Shown here in pieces: positions 17,253 to 25,039 of a DNA stretch of 46,575 nucleotides (within the stretch, counting starts at the first letter, position 1; each line of letters starts with the position of its first letter). A program made the translations under genes and the position numbers. The DNA lies in contig CAMFLL010000010.1 of assembly GCA_945957405.1 (NCBI GenBank), forward strand, positions 1-46,575, read 5' to 3'. Below the pieces are notes generated by a model that was not told where the DNA came from, ran no database searches, and saw nothing but the letters and a program-made list of their open reading frames with translations. The DNA comes from an uncultured Mycolicibacterium sp. (GTDB taxonomy: Bacteria; Actinomycetota; Actinomycetes; Mycobacteriales; Mycobacteriaceae).

Positions 17253-18256
17253 GGTGTTGTCACCTCGTTAGGCTCATGCGCGGATGGTGCGGACAGACGG
17301 CGCAGCGCGCTCGGGCTCAGCGGCCGGCCGCGGTGTTTGGCGGCGTACAGGGCAGCGCCCAACGCGGGGTCGAGCAGCGGACGTCGCACGTCGTATTTGG
17401 CTGCCTGGTTGCCCAGTACGGCCAGGAACTGTGTCAGAAAACCGTGATCGGAGAACATGCCACCGGAATAGGACACCGGCACGGTCTCGGCGTCGGTGAA
17501 GCCGATCAGGGTGCGCGTGGTATCGATGAGTGCGACCAGTTCGTCCACCGCAGTGGACAGAATCCGCTCGGCCGCATGGTCTCCGGCGTGCGCGGCCTGG
17601 CACAACGTGGTGGACAGGGCCGCGATGGAACTGCGGTTCCCGTTCCACGTGTCGATCACCAGGCTCACCACGTCGAGGTCACCATCGATTTCGAGGCGCT
17701 CCTTGAGCAGGGCGTGCAGCGGGCCTCGCGGCAGCCGGCCGTCGCTCATCCGGCTGAACGCGTTGAGCCCCTGCGCCGCAATCCAATACGCCGATCCCTC
17801 GTCGCCGAACAGTTCACCCCAGCCACCCACACGGTGGCCGACGCCGCGGCGTTCCCCGTACGTCATCGAGCCGGTGCCGCTGATGACGTTGATGCCGTCT
17901 TCACCGGCCAGCGAGCCGGCCCACCCGCACACCATGTCGTTGTCGCAGCTGTAGCGGTCATGGCCGAGTACCGCCGCCGGGACGGCGTCGAGACGTTCGA
18001 TGTCGCCGCTGGCCTCACCGTATCCGGGGATACCGAAGAAGGCCGCGTCGATATCGGCGGTGGTGATGCCGACCTGTCCGCAGATGTCTGTAACACCCTG
18101 GGAGAGCACTCGTTCGACGACGTCGAAGCCGTCGTTAAAGTAGTACGACGTGGGCGCGGTGGCCCTGGCCAATATCTGCCCGTCGTCGTCGATCAGGGCG
18201 AATGCCGTCTTCGATCCGCCGCCGTCGACACCGAGATAGCAAGCCATGGTTGTCAC
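17249..18256 (-). CDS. BadF/BadG/BcrA/BcrD-type sugar kinase (N-acetylhexosamine kinase-like)
   Basis: 335 aa of the ASKHA fold. Nucleotide-binding motifs: phosphate-1 GVDGGGSKTAFALID (9-23), phosphate-2 ISGTGSMTYG, then GGWGELFGDEGSAYWIA, the hallmark of GlcNAc-kinase-like BadF proteins, and adenosine motif YSGGMFSDHGF. Cytoplasmic ATP-dependent phosphorylation of an amino sugar is the best guess, which fits an isomerase/deaminase encoded next door. The start is GTG 18256, overlapping the AgaS-like stop (GTGA); ATG 18247 is the alternative. Confidence 0.9.
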   Translation of the reverse strand: MTTMACYLGVDGGGSKTAFALIDDDGQILARATAPTSYYFNDGFDVVERVLSQGVTDICGQVGITTADIDAAFFGIPGYGEASGDIERLDAVPAAVLGHDRYSCDNDMVCGWAGSLAGEDGINVISGTGSMTYGERRGVGHRVGGWGELFGDEGSAYWIAAQGLNAFSRMSDGRLPRGPLHALLKERLEIDGDLDVVSLVIDTWNGNRSSIAALSTTLCQAAHAGDHAAERILSTAVDELVALIDTTRTLIGFTDAETVPVSYSGGMFSDHGFLTQFLAVLGNQAAKYDVRRPLLDPALGAALYAAKHRGRPLSPSALRRLSAPSAHEPNEVTTP

Positions 18257-19413
18257 CGCCCGCTCGAGGACATCGGGTAAATCGTCACGCCACGCACCAC
18301 CCGGCTCACTTCGCCTGAGGGGAACGGATTGTCAGGCGTCTTACCGTATTCCAGCGATGTGAACAACGCGAGGTACTGCGCGAAAACCAGGTAGGCGCAG
18401 GCCACCACCGAATCGTCGAGACCGGCGAGACCCGGCAGCACGACCGCGGGGCCGAGATCGGTGGGGATGGGCTCGGTGCTGATCACCGTGACGGCGTCCT
18501 GGCCGAGCTGGGCGCGGATCTCGGCGATGATGTCGAGGTCGTAGCGCCGCGTGTACGGGTCGGTCGACACATACACCAGCACCAGCGTGTCGGCGTCGAG
18601 CACCGATTTGGGTCCGTGCCGGAATCCCAGCGGTGAGTCGAAATAGGTGACGACCTCACCAGCGGTGAGTTCCAGCAGTTTGAGCGCGGATTCGCGGGCG
18701 AGCCCTTCCAGCGCGCCGCTGCCCAGGTAGACGAATCGCTGCTTCTTGGTCTGCGCAAGGGTTTTGATGTCGGCCTGCAGCCCTTCGACGTGTTCGGCCG
18801 CGCGGGCCAGCGCCTCGCTGTTCTCCCCGTCGGCCGGGCCCAGCATCAGCAGGCACGACAACAGCATGGACGTCAGGCTGGACGTCATCGCGAACCCGGT
18901 GTCGTTGGTGCGCTCCGGCATGTAGATCACCAACGAGTTGGGCCGGTCGCTGTGGGCCCGGCCGAGCTGTCCCTGCGGATCGCAGGTGTAGACGACATGC
19001 CAGACGTCGGTGACGAATTCGTCGGCCAGCACCGTGGTTGCCACACTCTCCGGGCTGTTTCCCGAACGCCCGAACGACACCATCAGGGTGGGGGTATCGC
19101 GTTCCAGATGATCCAGCGGGTTCGCGACGATATCGGTGGTCGCGATGGCCTCGACGCGGCGGCCGAGGTGGCGCCGTAACGCGGGCGCCGCGATCTCACC
19201 GGCGAATGCCGAGCTGCCCGCCCCGGTCAGGATGATGCGCACGTCTTTTCGCTCGAGGATGGGCTCCAGGAAACGGGCGGCGCGCTGGTCCTCACCCCGT
19301 AACCCGGCCACCTCCCGCCAGGCACCCGGTTGTTGACCGATCTCGAGAATGGTTGCGCCGCCGTCCTCTTGCGCGGGCACGGCCGTCTCGGTCGGGATCA
19401 TCGAATCAGTCAT
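18253..19413 (-). CDS. AgaS-like SIS-domain sugar-phosphate isomerase/deaminase
   Basis: 386 aa with two SIS domains: the first contains ILTGAGSSAFAGEI and MVSFGRSGNSPESV, the second FVYLGSGALEGLARESALKL and FRHGPKSVLDADT. This arrangement and the H-G-P-K motif match AgaS/GlmS-C proteins; AgaS deaminates galactosamine 6-phosphate to tagatose 6-phosphate. The start is ATG 19413, with GGAGG immediately upstream at 5-nt spacing; the reading frame overlaps the GatZ-family stop by 8 nt, so the two are coupled. Together with the kinase it predicts conversion of an amino sugar to tagatose 6-phosphate. Whether the substrate is acetylated is open, since no deacetylase is seen. Confidence 0.9.
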   Translation of the reverse strand: MTDSMIPTETAVPAQEDGGATILEIGQQPGAWREVAGLRGEDQRAARFLEPILERKDVRIILTGAGSSAFAGEIAAPALRRHLGRRVEAIATTDIVANPLDHLERDTPTLMVSFGRSGNSPESVATTVLADEFVTDVWHVVYTCDPQGQLGRAHSDRPNSLVIYMPERTNDTGFAMTSSLTSMLLSCLLMLGPADGENSEALARAAEHVEGLQADIKTLAQTKKQRFVYLGSGALEGLARESALKLLELTAGEVVTYFDSPLGFRHGPKSVLDADTLVLVYVSTDPYTRRYDLDIIAEIRAQLGQDAVTVISTEPIPTDLGPAVVLPGLAGLDDSVVACAYLVFAQYLALFTSLEYGKTPDNPFPSGEVSRVVRGVTIYPMSSSGR

Positions 19414-20803
19414 CAGCACCTCCATCGGTCAGGGTGCGGCATGCATACGCATAGGGCCGCAGGGCGTCACGCACGCGGTCGATCACCAGGGACTGCGCAA
19501 CGGGTTCGAGTTCGCCGGCCCGGATCCGGGCATATTGCGCCGGGAGAAATTGGCTGATCAGGGGCAACGGAATGCCCACCCGGTCGAGGTTGGCCAACAA
19601 GGTCAGCCGCGCCGCCTCGACCTCCTCATCAGCCCAGTAGTAGCGCAATCGGTCGCTGTAGCTGTACCGGCGCGCTGTCCGCTGCAGCGCCGGGTCGCCG
19701 TCGTAGTACCCGGCCCACTGCGCCGGTTCGGCCAGCATCCGGTGTTCGATGACGTCGATCAGGTTGGCTCGCATCGACGACGGTACGAGTTCGGCTTCGA
19801 TGAAGCTCAGCGCGAACAAGGCCTCGCGCATCGCGAAGGTCAGGCCGGGGCCGACTTTGAGGATCGCCCAGTGATCCTCGACCAGTTCGCGCAATTGCGC
19901 CGGGCGCTGATAGTCCGTCGAGTGGGCTTCGAAGACCAGGTGATCCTCGGCGTCGAGGACGTGCCGCAAGGCGACGGTGGCGTCGCGCCGGTAGTCGACG
20001 ACGTTGAGGTGGTCGAACTCCACCGCGGGTTGCACCACCAGGGCAGCGACCCGGGGCCAGACGTGATCGAGGCCGTGGTCGGCGAAGGCGCTCCGGTGTG
20101 CGGCGATGGTGCGTCGCGCGCGCTCCGGCGGTGTCGGCGTCAGATGGCTCAGCGTTTCGTGGGCGCCGCCCGGCACCGGCACCTCGGTTCCGATGACATA
20201 GACCGGCCCCGGCAGTCCGGCGCGCCGGGCGGTGTCCTCGGCGACGCGCAACAGCCGGGCACTGCGCGTCGCGACCATCTCGTCGGTGAGTTCGGCCGGG
20301 TCGTCGGCGCAGGACATGCTGCAGTCCAGGTGGATCTTGCTGTACCCGGCTTCGACGTAGGCCGAGATCAGGACCTCGGCATTGGCCATCGCGGTGTCGG
20401 CATTCTCGCGCTGCCAGCGGTTGGGGCCGAGGTGATCTCCACCGAGGATGACGCGGTCACGCGGGAACTGCCTCTCGTCGGCGATCCCGAGCACCAGGTC
20501 GCGGAACTGGGCGGGCCGCAGCCCGGTGTAGCCACCGAACTGGTCGACCTGATTCGACGTGGCCTCGATGAGCACGACGCTGCCGTCGGCGGCGGCTTGC
20601 GACAGTGCCGCCGCCACCACGGTCGGGTGTGCCGAGCAGACCGAGTAGACACCAACGGGCGCACCGGCTTTGTGCCGCCGGATGGTGTCCGCGAGCCAAT
20701 GCCCGGACTGCGCGACCTTGGCCGCCGCACCGTCCAGCAGTGCACCCGGATTGGCGTGGCTCATCGGGTCGGCGCCGGCGGTTGTGATGTGAGGAACATT
20801 CAT
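19406..20803 (-). CDS. GatZ/KbaZ/AgaZ-family protein (PF08013), possible tagatose-6-phosphate 4-epimerase
   Basis: 465 aa, somewhat longer than E. coli GatZ/AgaZ (~420). Family stretches: GVYSVCSAHPTVVAAAL, EATSNQVDQFGGYTG, ILGGDHLGPNRWQ, KIHLDCSMSC, YVIGTEVPVPGGA and FEAHSTDYQ. In enterobacteria the family is the non-catalytic partner of tagatose-1,6-bisphosphate aldolase. Other PF08013 members, described in Agrobacterium, epimerise tagatose 6-phosphate to fructose 6-phosphate. No GatY/KbaY aldolase or tagatose-6-phosphate kinase is in the window, so the epimerase role fits this operon better. It is the first gene of the operon. The ATG at 20803 has a weak ribosome-binding site; an in-frame ATG 13 codons later is possible. 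Confidence 0.9.
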   Translation of the reverse strand: MNVPHITTAGADPMSHANPGALLDGAAAKVAQSGHWLADTIRRHKAGAPVGVYSVCSAHPTVVAAALSQAAADGSVVLIEATSNQVDQFGGYTGLRPAQFRDLVLGIADERQFPRDRVILGGDHLGPNRWQRENADTAMANAEVLISAYVEAGYSKIHLDCSMSCADDPAELTDEMVATRSARLLRVAEDTARRAGLPGPVYVIGTEVPVPGGAHETLSHLTPTPPERARRTIAAHRSAFADHGLDHVWPRVAALVVQPAVEFDHLNVVDYRRDATVALRHVLDAEDHLVFEAHSTDYQRPAQLRELVEDHWAILKVGPGLTFAMREALFALSFIEAELVPSSMRANLIDVIEHRMLAEPAQWAGYYDGDPALQRTARRYSYSDRLRYYWADEEVEAARLTLLANLDRVGIPLPLISQFLPAQYARIRAGELEPVAQSLVIDRVRDALRPYAYACRTLTDGGADD

Positions 20804-20851
20804 CGATCATGGAAAGCTCGCTCACAACGCGCAATACTAAACCGCGAAACG

Positions 20852-20866
20852 ATCAGGAAAACTGAT
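20852..20866. promoter_or_regulatory. Operator candidate between the sugar operon and DeoR gene
   Basis: ATCAG (20852-20856) and CTGAT (20862-20866) form a perfect 5-bp inverted repeat around GAAAA, in an AT-richer stretch of the 106-bp divergent region. Position and composition suit a DeoR-family site, but the arms are short and no second copy is clear. Confidence 0.35.
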
Positions 20867-20909
20867 TGCTTCTGCACTCGGCGGTCAACGTTCAAGGGAG
20901 TCATCCGCG

Positions 20910-21695
20910 ATGTCGATCAAACGCACGGACCGGATGCGTGCGGTGTTGTCCCTGCTGCGCGACCGCGGCGAGGTCGAGTCGCAGGTGTTGTGCACCGAAT
21001 TACGGGTGTCCCCGGCCACGCTGCGCCGCGACCTCAGCGAGCTCGAGGAGCAGGGGCTGCTGGTGCGGACGCACGGTGGCGCGCGGGCGCTCGATCCGAG
21101 CGGCAGCGAGATCCCGGTCCGGCTACGCGATCACCGCATGGTCGCCATCAAACGGCGGATCGCCCAACACGCCGCCGCGCTGATCCCGCCTGGTCCCCAG
21201 GCTGTCGCCCTGACTGGCGGTATCACGACGGGCGAAGTCGCCAGGGCGCTCCGCGGCAGGCCGCAGATGACCATCGTGACGAACTCGCTGACCATCGCCG
21301 CCGATTGCGCCGTCGACGCGCACATGAAGGTGATCGCCACCGGCGGCCTGGTGCGCGCGAATTCCCTTGAGGCCGTTGGCCCGATGTCCGAACACGCATT
21401 CCAGGTGATCACCGTCGGCACCGCGGTGCTCGGCGCCGACGGGATGTCCGCCGAAGTCGGGGCCACCACGTTCGACGAGGCCGAGGCCCGCACCGCAATT
21501 GCCATGGCGGACAACGCCCAACGGGTGATCGTCGCGGTCGACGGTTCCAAGATCGGCAAGGTCACACTGGCCAAGATGGTGTCGCTGAATCAGATCAACC
21601 ATCTGGTCACCGATTCGACCGCGGACCGTCATCAGCTGGACCGGATCACCGCGCACGGGGTGCAGGTCCACGTGGTCGACGTCGGCGAGGTGTAA
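20910..21695 (+). CDS. DeoR/GlpR-family transcriptional regulator
   Basis: 261 aa. The N-terminal DeoR helix-turn-helix is clear (RTDRMRAVLSLLRDRGEVES, then TELRVSPATLRRDLSELEEQ with G-L-L-V-R-T-H-G-G-A). The C-terminal sugar-phosphate-sensing domain contains VALTGGITTGEVARAL, IVTNSLTIA, GADGMSAEVGATTFDEAEA and IVAVDGSKIGK. Regulators of this family are usually released by a phosphosugar intermediate. AAGGGAG precedes ATG 20910 at 9 nt. It is divergent from the sugar operon and very probably controls it, with a tagatose- or amino-sugar phosphate as likely inducer (inference). Confidence 0.94.
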   Translation: MSIKRTDRMRAVLSLLRDRGEVESQVLCTELRVSPATLRRDLSELEEQGLLVRTHGGARALDPSGSEIPVRLRDHRMVAIKRRIAQHAAALIPPGPQAVALTGGITTGEVARALRGRPQMTIVTNSLTIAADCAVDAHMKVIATGGLVRANSLEAVGPMSEHAFQVITVGTAVLGADGMSAEVGATTFDEAEARTAIAMADNAQRVIVAVDGSKIGKVTLAKMVSLNQINHLVTDSTADRHQLDRITAHGVQVHVVDVGEV

Positions 21696-21802
21696 ATGGG
21701 TCGACCGGATGACGGCGACGCCGAATTCGACACCAGGGTCGCGGTTTTACCTCAGCGACAGCCATGGCGTCGAACTGGGCGTGCGTACGACCGGCAAAAG
21801 CG

Positions 21803-22663
21803 TCAGGCGCCGTGCGCGGCCAGATCAACGGTTGACGTGGTGACCGGCGTCGTGGTCGGTACAGAGGCCATCACCAGCTGATACAGCGGCGAGCCCCAGG
21901 CGTGGGCACCGCTGACCGCAGGCGCATATGCGGTGTGGATCGCGATCGCGGCCGGCGAGACCTCATCCGAGTCGGAGTCCGGGTCGTAATCGCACACCGG
22001 GTCGCCGATATCGCACACACTGATGGTGCGGCCACCGATCTCCGGCGGCAGCGTCGACGTGTTGGTCGACGCCAGGAACGAATGTTCCTGTGCCACACCC
22101 TTGCCGACGCCCGGAACCACCGCCGCCGAGCCCATGGCCAGAGTCGTGTCGGTGGGGAGCCGGTCGCCGTCGGCGATCAGCAGCGCCGCGGCGACGTGCG
22201 GATCGTCGGCCAGGTCGTAGAGGTTGCGGTGCACCACCATGGCACCCTGCGAGTATCCGGCCAGGATCACCTTGGTGTCGGGGCAGCGCTCGGTGAACGC
22301 CTCGAACTGCTCGGCGGTCGCAGCGGTGCCTTCCTTGACGCTGTCGAGGAAATCCATCCATCCGCCGATTCCGCCCTCGAGCGGTACCGCCGCCGCGGGG
22401 TACTGCACCGCCTCCGCGGTGATGGTCCGCCCACTGGCGGCGAGGTCGGCCTGCAGCTGCTGGTAGGACTGGTAGATCACCGACCCCATGCCACCGTTGG
22501 CGCTCACGCTCGACGCATCGCGCTGACCCGACCCGGCGGCCCCGATCCAGTGGTAATCACCACATGACGGTGCGGCCACGGCGGTACCGGTGGCCAGACC
22601 GGCCAGTGCCATCCCGGCGACGACTCCGGCCACCACACTGACCGGTCCCAGACGACGAATCAC
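21803..22663 (-). CDS. Secreted cutinase-family serine hydrolase
   Basis: 286 aa. A signal peptide with hydrophobic core (VVAGVVAGMALAGLATG) and cleavage near TAVAA-PSC precedes an alpha/beta hydrolase domain of the cutinase type. Catalytic motifs: nucleophile Ser in GYSQGA, Asp in DIGDPVCD, and His in AIHTAYAP; paired Cys (CGDYH, RCPD, SVCDIGDPVCD) fit the family disulphides. The start is GTG 22663 because GGAGG lies 8 nt upstream; a TTG at 22678 overlaps that site and is unlikely. After the catalytic His there is a ~45-residue tail rich in Thr/Val. Mycobacterial relatives hydrolyse esters or phospholipids outside the cell; the substrate is unknown. It is a distant paralogue of the gene at 39967. 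Confidence 0.9.
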   Translation of the reverse strand: MIRRLGPVSVVAGVVAGMALAGLATGTAVAAPSCGDYHWIGAAGSGQRDASSVSANGGMGSVIYQSYQQLQADLAASGRTITAEAVQYPAAAVPLEGGIGGWMDFLDSVKEGTAATAEQFEAFTERCPDTKVILAGYSQGAMVVHRNLYDLADDPHVAAALLIADGDRLPTDTTLAMGSAAVVPGVGKGVAQEHSFLASTNTSTLPPEIGGRTISVCDIGDPVCDYDPDSDSDEVSPAAIAIHTAYAPAVSGAHAWGSPLYQLVMASVPTTTPVTTSTVDLAAHGA

Positions 22664-22756
22664 GACGAGTGCCTCCAAACCTGCCGGCAGCGGGGTGTGT
22701 AGGGCTGCGGCGTCAGCGGTTTGATCGTCCGAAGGGACCGTCCGCGTTACACCGAT

Positions 22757-23383
22757 TCAGGCCAGTGTGGTGGCCGTTACAGGCGCTGACAGGTCGGCGT
22801 CGACGTAGCGCTGGATATTGGGCGCCACCGCGGCGACCACCTCGTCGTCGGTCATCGACGCCACGGGCTCGATCTTCCAGACGAAACGCAGCAGGGCGAA
22901 CCCGATCAACTGGCTGGCGATGAAACCGCTGCGACGTAACCGGTCTTCCTCGTCGGTGCCGAGCGTGGACTGGCCGATCAGGCTGCGCTCGACGACCATG
23001 CGTAATTTCGCGGCGGTGCGCTCTTCGTGGGCGGCTGTGACGACGACCGCGCGGAGGACGGGCCCGATCTCGTCGTCGGTCCAGGATTCGAGCACCGTCC
23101 GCACCAACTGCGCACCCAGTTCCTCACGTGGTGTGGCCCAGCCGGCGGCCACTTTCTCCAACCATCGGGCCGGGGGATCAGTGGCGGCGTCGAGGAGTGC
23201 TTCCTTGGACCCGAAGTAGTGGTAGACCAGCGCGGGATCGACATCGGCGGCCCGCGCGACGGCCCGCATCGTGGTGCCCGCCCACCCGTTGGTGGCGAAT
23301 TCGAGGCGCGCGGCACCCAGGATGCGCGCCTGCAGCACGCCCCGTTCATCCCGCGGTCCCGGGGTTACCGATTTGTTCGCCAT
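22757..23383 (-). CDS. TetR-family transcriptional regulator
   Basis: 208 aa from ATG 23383. The N-terminal TetR HTH is typical: ARILGAARLEFATNGWAG, TTMRAVARAADVDPALVYHY then FGSKEALLDAA. The C-terminal domain (W..DEIGPVLRAVVVTAAHEE) resembles the TetR_C group common in actinobacteria. No Shine-Dalgarno is visible, but TATGAT lies 7 nt upstream of the ATG, pointing to leaderless translation; longer in-frame starts at 23395 and beyond would run through the operator repeats. It is divergent from the flavin monooxygenase operon, which it probably represses through the three repeats at 23385-23468. The ligand is likely the operon's aromatic substrate (inference). Confidence 0.92.
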   Translation of the reverse strand: MANKSVTPGPRDERGVLQARILGAARLEFATNGWAGTTMRAVARAADVDPALVYHYFGSKEALLDAATDPPARWLEKVAAGWATPREELGAQLVRTVLESWTDDEIGPVLRAVVVTAAHEERTAAKLRMVVERSLIGQSTLGTDEEDRLRRSGFIASQLIGFALLRFVWKIEPVASMTDDEVVAAVAPNIQRYVDADLSAPVTATTLA

Positions 23384-23384
23384 G

Positions 23385-23468
23385 AGTTTCATCATAACGT
23401 GAAATTCCGCTTGCGCATACGTTAGTTTCAACGTACGGTGAGACTAAGTTTCAACGCACCGTGAAAAT
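23385..23468. promoter_or_regulatory. Three 22-bp TetR operator-like repeats
   Basis: Three copies of a 22-bp element of the form AGTTTCA-N8-TGArAyT lie at 23385-23406, 23424-23445 and 23447-23468, with start-to-start distances of 39 and 23 bp. The outer arms are inverted (TTTCA/TGAAA in copies 1 and 3, GTTTCA/TGAGAC in copy 2). Copy 1 contains the TATGAT (-10) of the tetR gene on the minus strand. Copy 2 covers a plausible -10 (TACGGT, 23434-23439) for the monooxygenase, 17 bp after TTGCGC (23411-23416). Binding would block both promoters. Confidence 0.7.
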
Positions 23469-23479
23469 TAGGAGCAGCA

Positions 23480-25030
23480 ATGAGCACCATCTCTCCCACC
23501 GTCCTGGTCGTCGGCGCAGGCCCTGTCGGCCTGGTGGCGGCCGGCGAACTCGCCCGCCACGGCGTCGCGGTCCGGATCATCGACAAGCTGACCGTCCCCA
23601 CGGATGAATCCCGCGCGATCGCCGTGCACGCCCGCAGCCTGGACATGCTCGCGCGGATGGGTGTGGTGGACCAGCTGATCGAGACTGGCGTCCAGTCCAA
23701 GGGCATGGACCTGCGCAGCGGTCACGAACTGCTGGTGCGCGTGCCACTCGACAGTGTCGACAGCGCCTACGCGTTCAGCCTCAACACTCCCCAGACCGAG
23801 ACCGAACGGGTGCTCACCGAACACCTGACCGCACTGGGCGTCACCATCGAACGCGGTGTCGAACTGACCGGGCTGGATCAGGACGCCGACGCGGTCCACC
23901 TGACGCTGCAGCACGCCGACGGCACGGTCGAGAATGTCACGGTGCCGTGGGTGATCGGTGCCGATGGGGCCCACAGCACCGTCCGCCACCTGGTCGGCGG
24001 CAAGCTCGAAGGCACGTTCGTGGGCGAGCGTTTCCTGCTCGGTGACGTCGACGCCACGCACGACCTGGATCCCGAGTCGATGTTCACCTTCTTCGCCGCG
24101 GACGGTCCGGTGCTGGCCATGCCGATGCGCCACGGGCGCACCAGGATCATGGCGCAGATCCACGACGCGCCAGGTACCCCGCTGAACCTGCATCCGACGG
24201 TGGCCGATCTGCAGCGCGTCATCGACCAGCGCGTCGGCGGCATCACGATCGATCGTGCCCACTGGATGACGTCGTTCGAGCTGCACCACGCGCAGGTTTC
24301 CCAGTACCGTTGGGGCCGAGTCTTCCTGGCCGGCGACACCGCACACATCCACAGCCCGGCCGGTGGCCAGGGCATGAACACCGGCATGCAGGACGCGTTC
24401 AACCTGGTGTGGAAACTGGCCGCGGTCAGCACCGGGCAGGCCGGTGAGGCCGTGCTCGACAGTTATCAGGCCGAACGGTATCCGGTGGCCAAGAGCATGA
24501 TCGAGTTCACCGATCGGCTCAGCAAGGTGGGCACCCTGACGGGTACACCCCAGCATGTCCGCAACGCCGCGCTCAAGCTGCTGTCCCACGTGGGTCCCGT
24601 CCCGCGCGCCATGGCGAACCTGACGGCCGAGGTGAAGGTCGCCTACCCCGACAGCCCCATCGTCGCCGACCACCACCCCCACGGCGCCAAAGTCACTGCC
24701 GGCGAACACTTTCCCTATCTGGGCGACAACGACGTACAGAAGTATTTCCCCGGCTGCTGGGGTGTCGGACACAGCACCGTGACAGTCGCCGCGGGCCACG
24801 GCGTCCCTGCCGCGGGACGTGCCGGCCAGCAGATCCTGGTCACCGACACCGACGCCCCGGTCGCCGGCTATGACGTCGTCATCGCCGACCCCGACCGCGT
24901 TGCCGCCAGCCGGCTCGGCCTGCCCGACGGCGGGCGCGTCGTCGTTCGCCCCGACACCTATATCGGCGCCATCGCGGCGCTGGACGATTCCGACACCGTC
25001 GCTGCGTATTTCGCCGCGATGTCCCGCTAG
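23480..25030 (+). CDS. FAD-dependent aromatic-ring monooxygenase (PheA/TfdB group)
   Basis: 516 aa, the length of class A flavin hydroxylases. FAD/NADPH motifs: GAGPVG (12-17), VIGADGAHSTVR (158-169), and AGDTAHIHSPAGGQGMNTG (284-302) with the GD motif binding the ribityl chain. The C-terminal ~130 residues are the thioredoxin-like domain found in phenol hydroxylase/TfdB relatives. These enzymes hydroxylate aromatic or quinone-like rings with NAD(P)H and O2. ATG 23480 is preceded by AGGAGC. It is the first gene of an operon with a hydrolase (9 bp gap) and an SDR, under the TetR operators; hydroxylation, reduction and hydrolytic cleavage of one ring compound is the likely theme. Confidence 0.93.
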   Translation: MSTISPTVLVVGAGPVGLVAAGELARHGVAVRIIDKLTVPTDESRAIAVHARSLDMLARMGVVDQLIETGVQSKGMDLRSGHELLVRVPLDSVDSAYAFSLNTPQTETERVLTEHLTALGVTIERGVELTGLDQDADAVHLTLQHADGTVENVTVPWVIGADGAHSTVRHLVGGKLEGTFVGERFLLGDVDATHDLDPESMFTFFAADGPVLAMPMRHGRTRIMAQIHDAPGTPLNLHPTVADLQRVIDQRVGGITIDRAHWMTSFELHHAQVSQYRWGRVFLAGDTAHIHSPAGGQGMNTGMQDAFNLVWKLAAVSTGQAGEAVLDSYQAERYPVAKSMIEFTDRLSKVGTLTGTPQHVRNAALKLLSHVGPVPRAMANLTAEVKVAYPDSPIVADHHPHGAKVTAGEHFPYLGDNDVQKYFPGCWGVGHSTVTVAAGHGVPAAGRAGQQILVTDTDAPVAGYDVVIADPDRVAASRLGLPDGGRVVVRPDTYIGAIAALDDSDTVAAYFAAMSR

Positions 25031-25039
25031 GAGGCTGTC

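Noticed and set aside
19349..21370. Long plus-strand open frame opposite the AgaS/GatZ genes running into the DeoR gene
   Set aside because: It is antisense to well-supported genes and out of frame with DeoR; its composition is typical of shadow frames.
22664..22756. Possible terminator between TetR and cutinase genes
   Set aside because: Only a 4-bp stem (GTCC/GGAC) without a T-run is visible, too weak to call.
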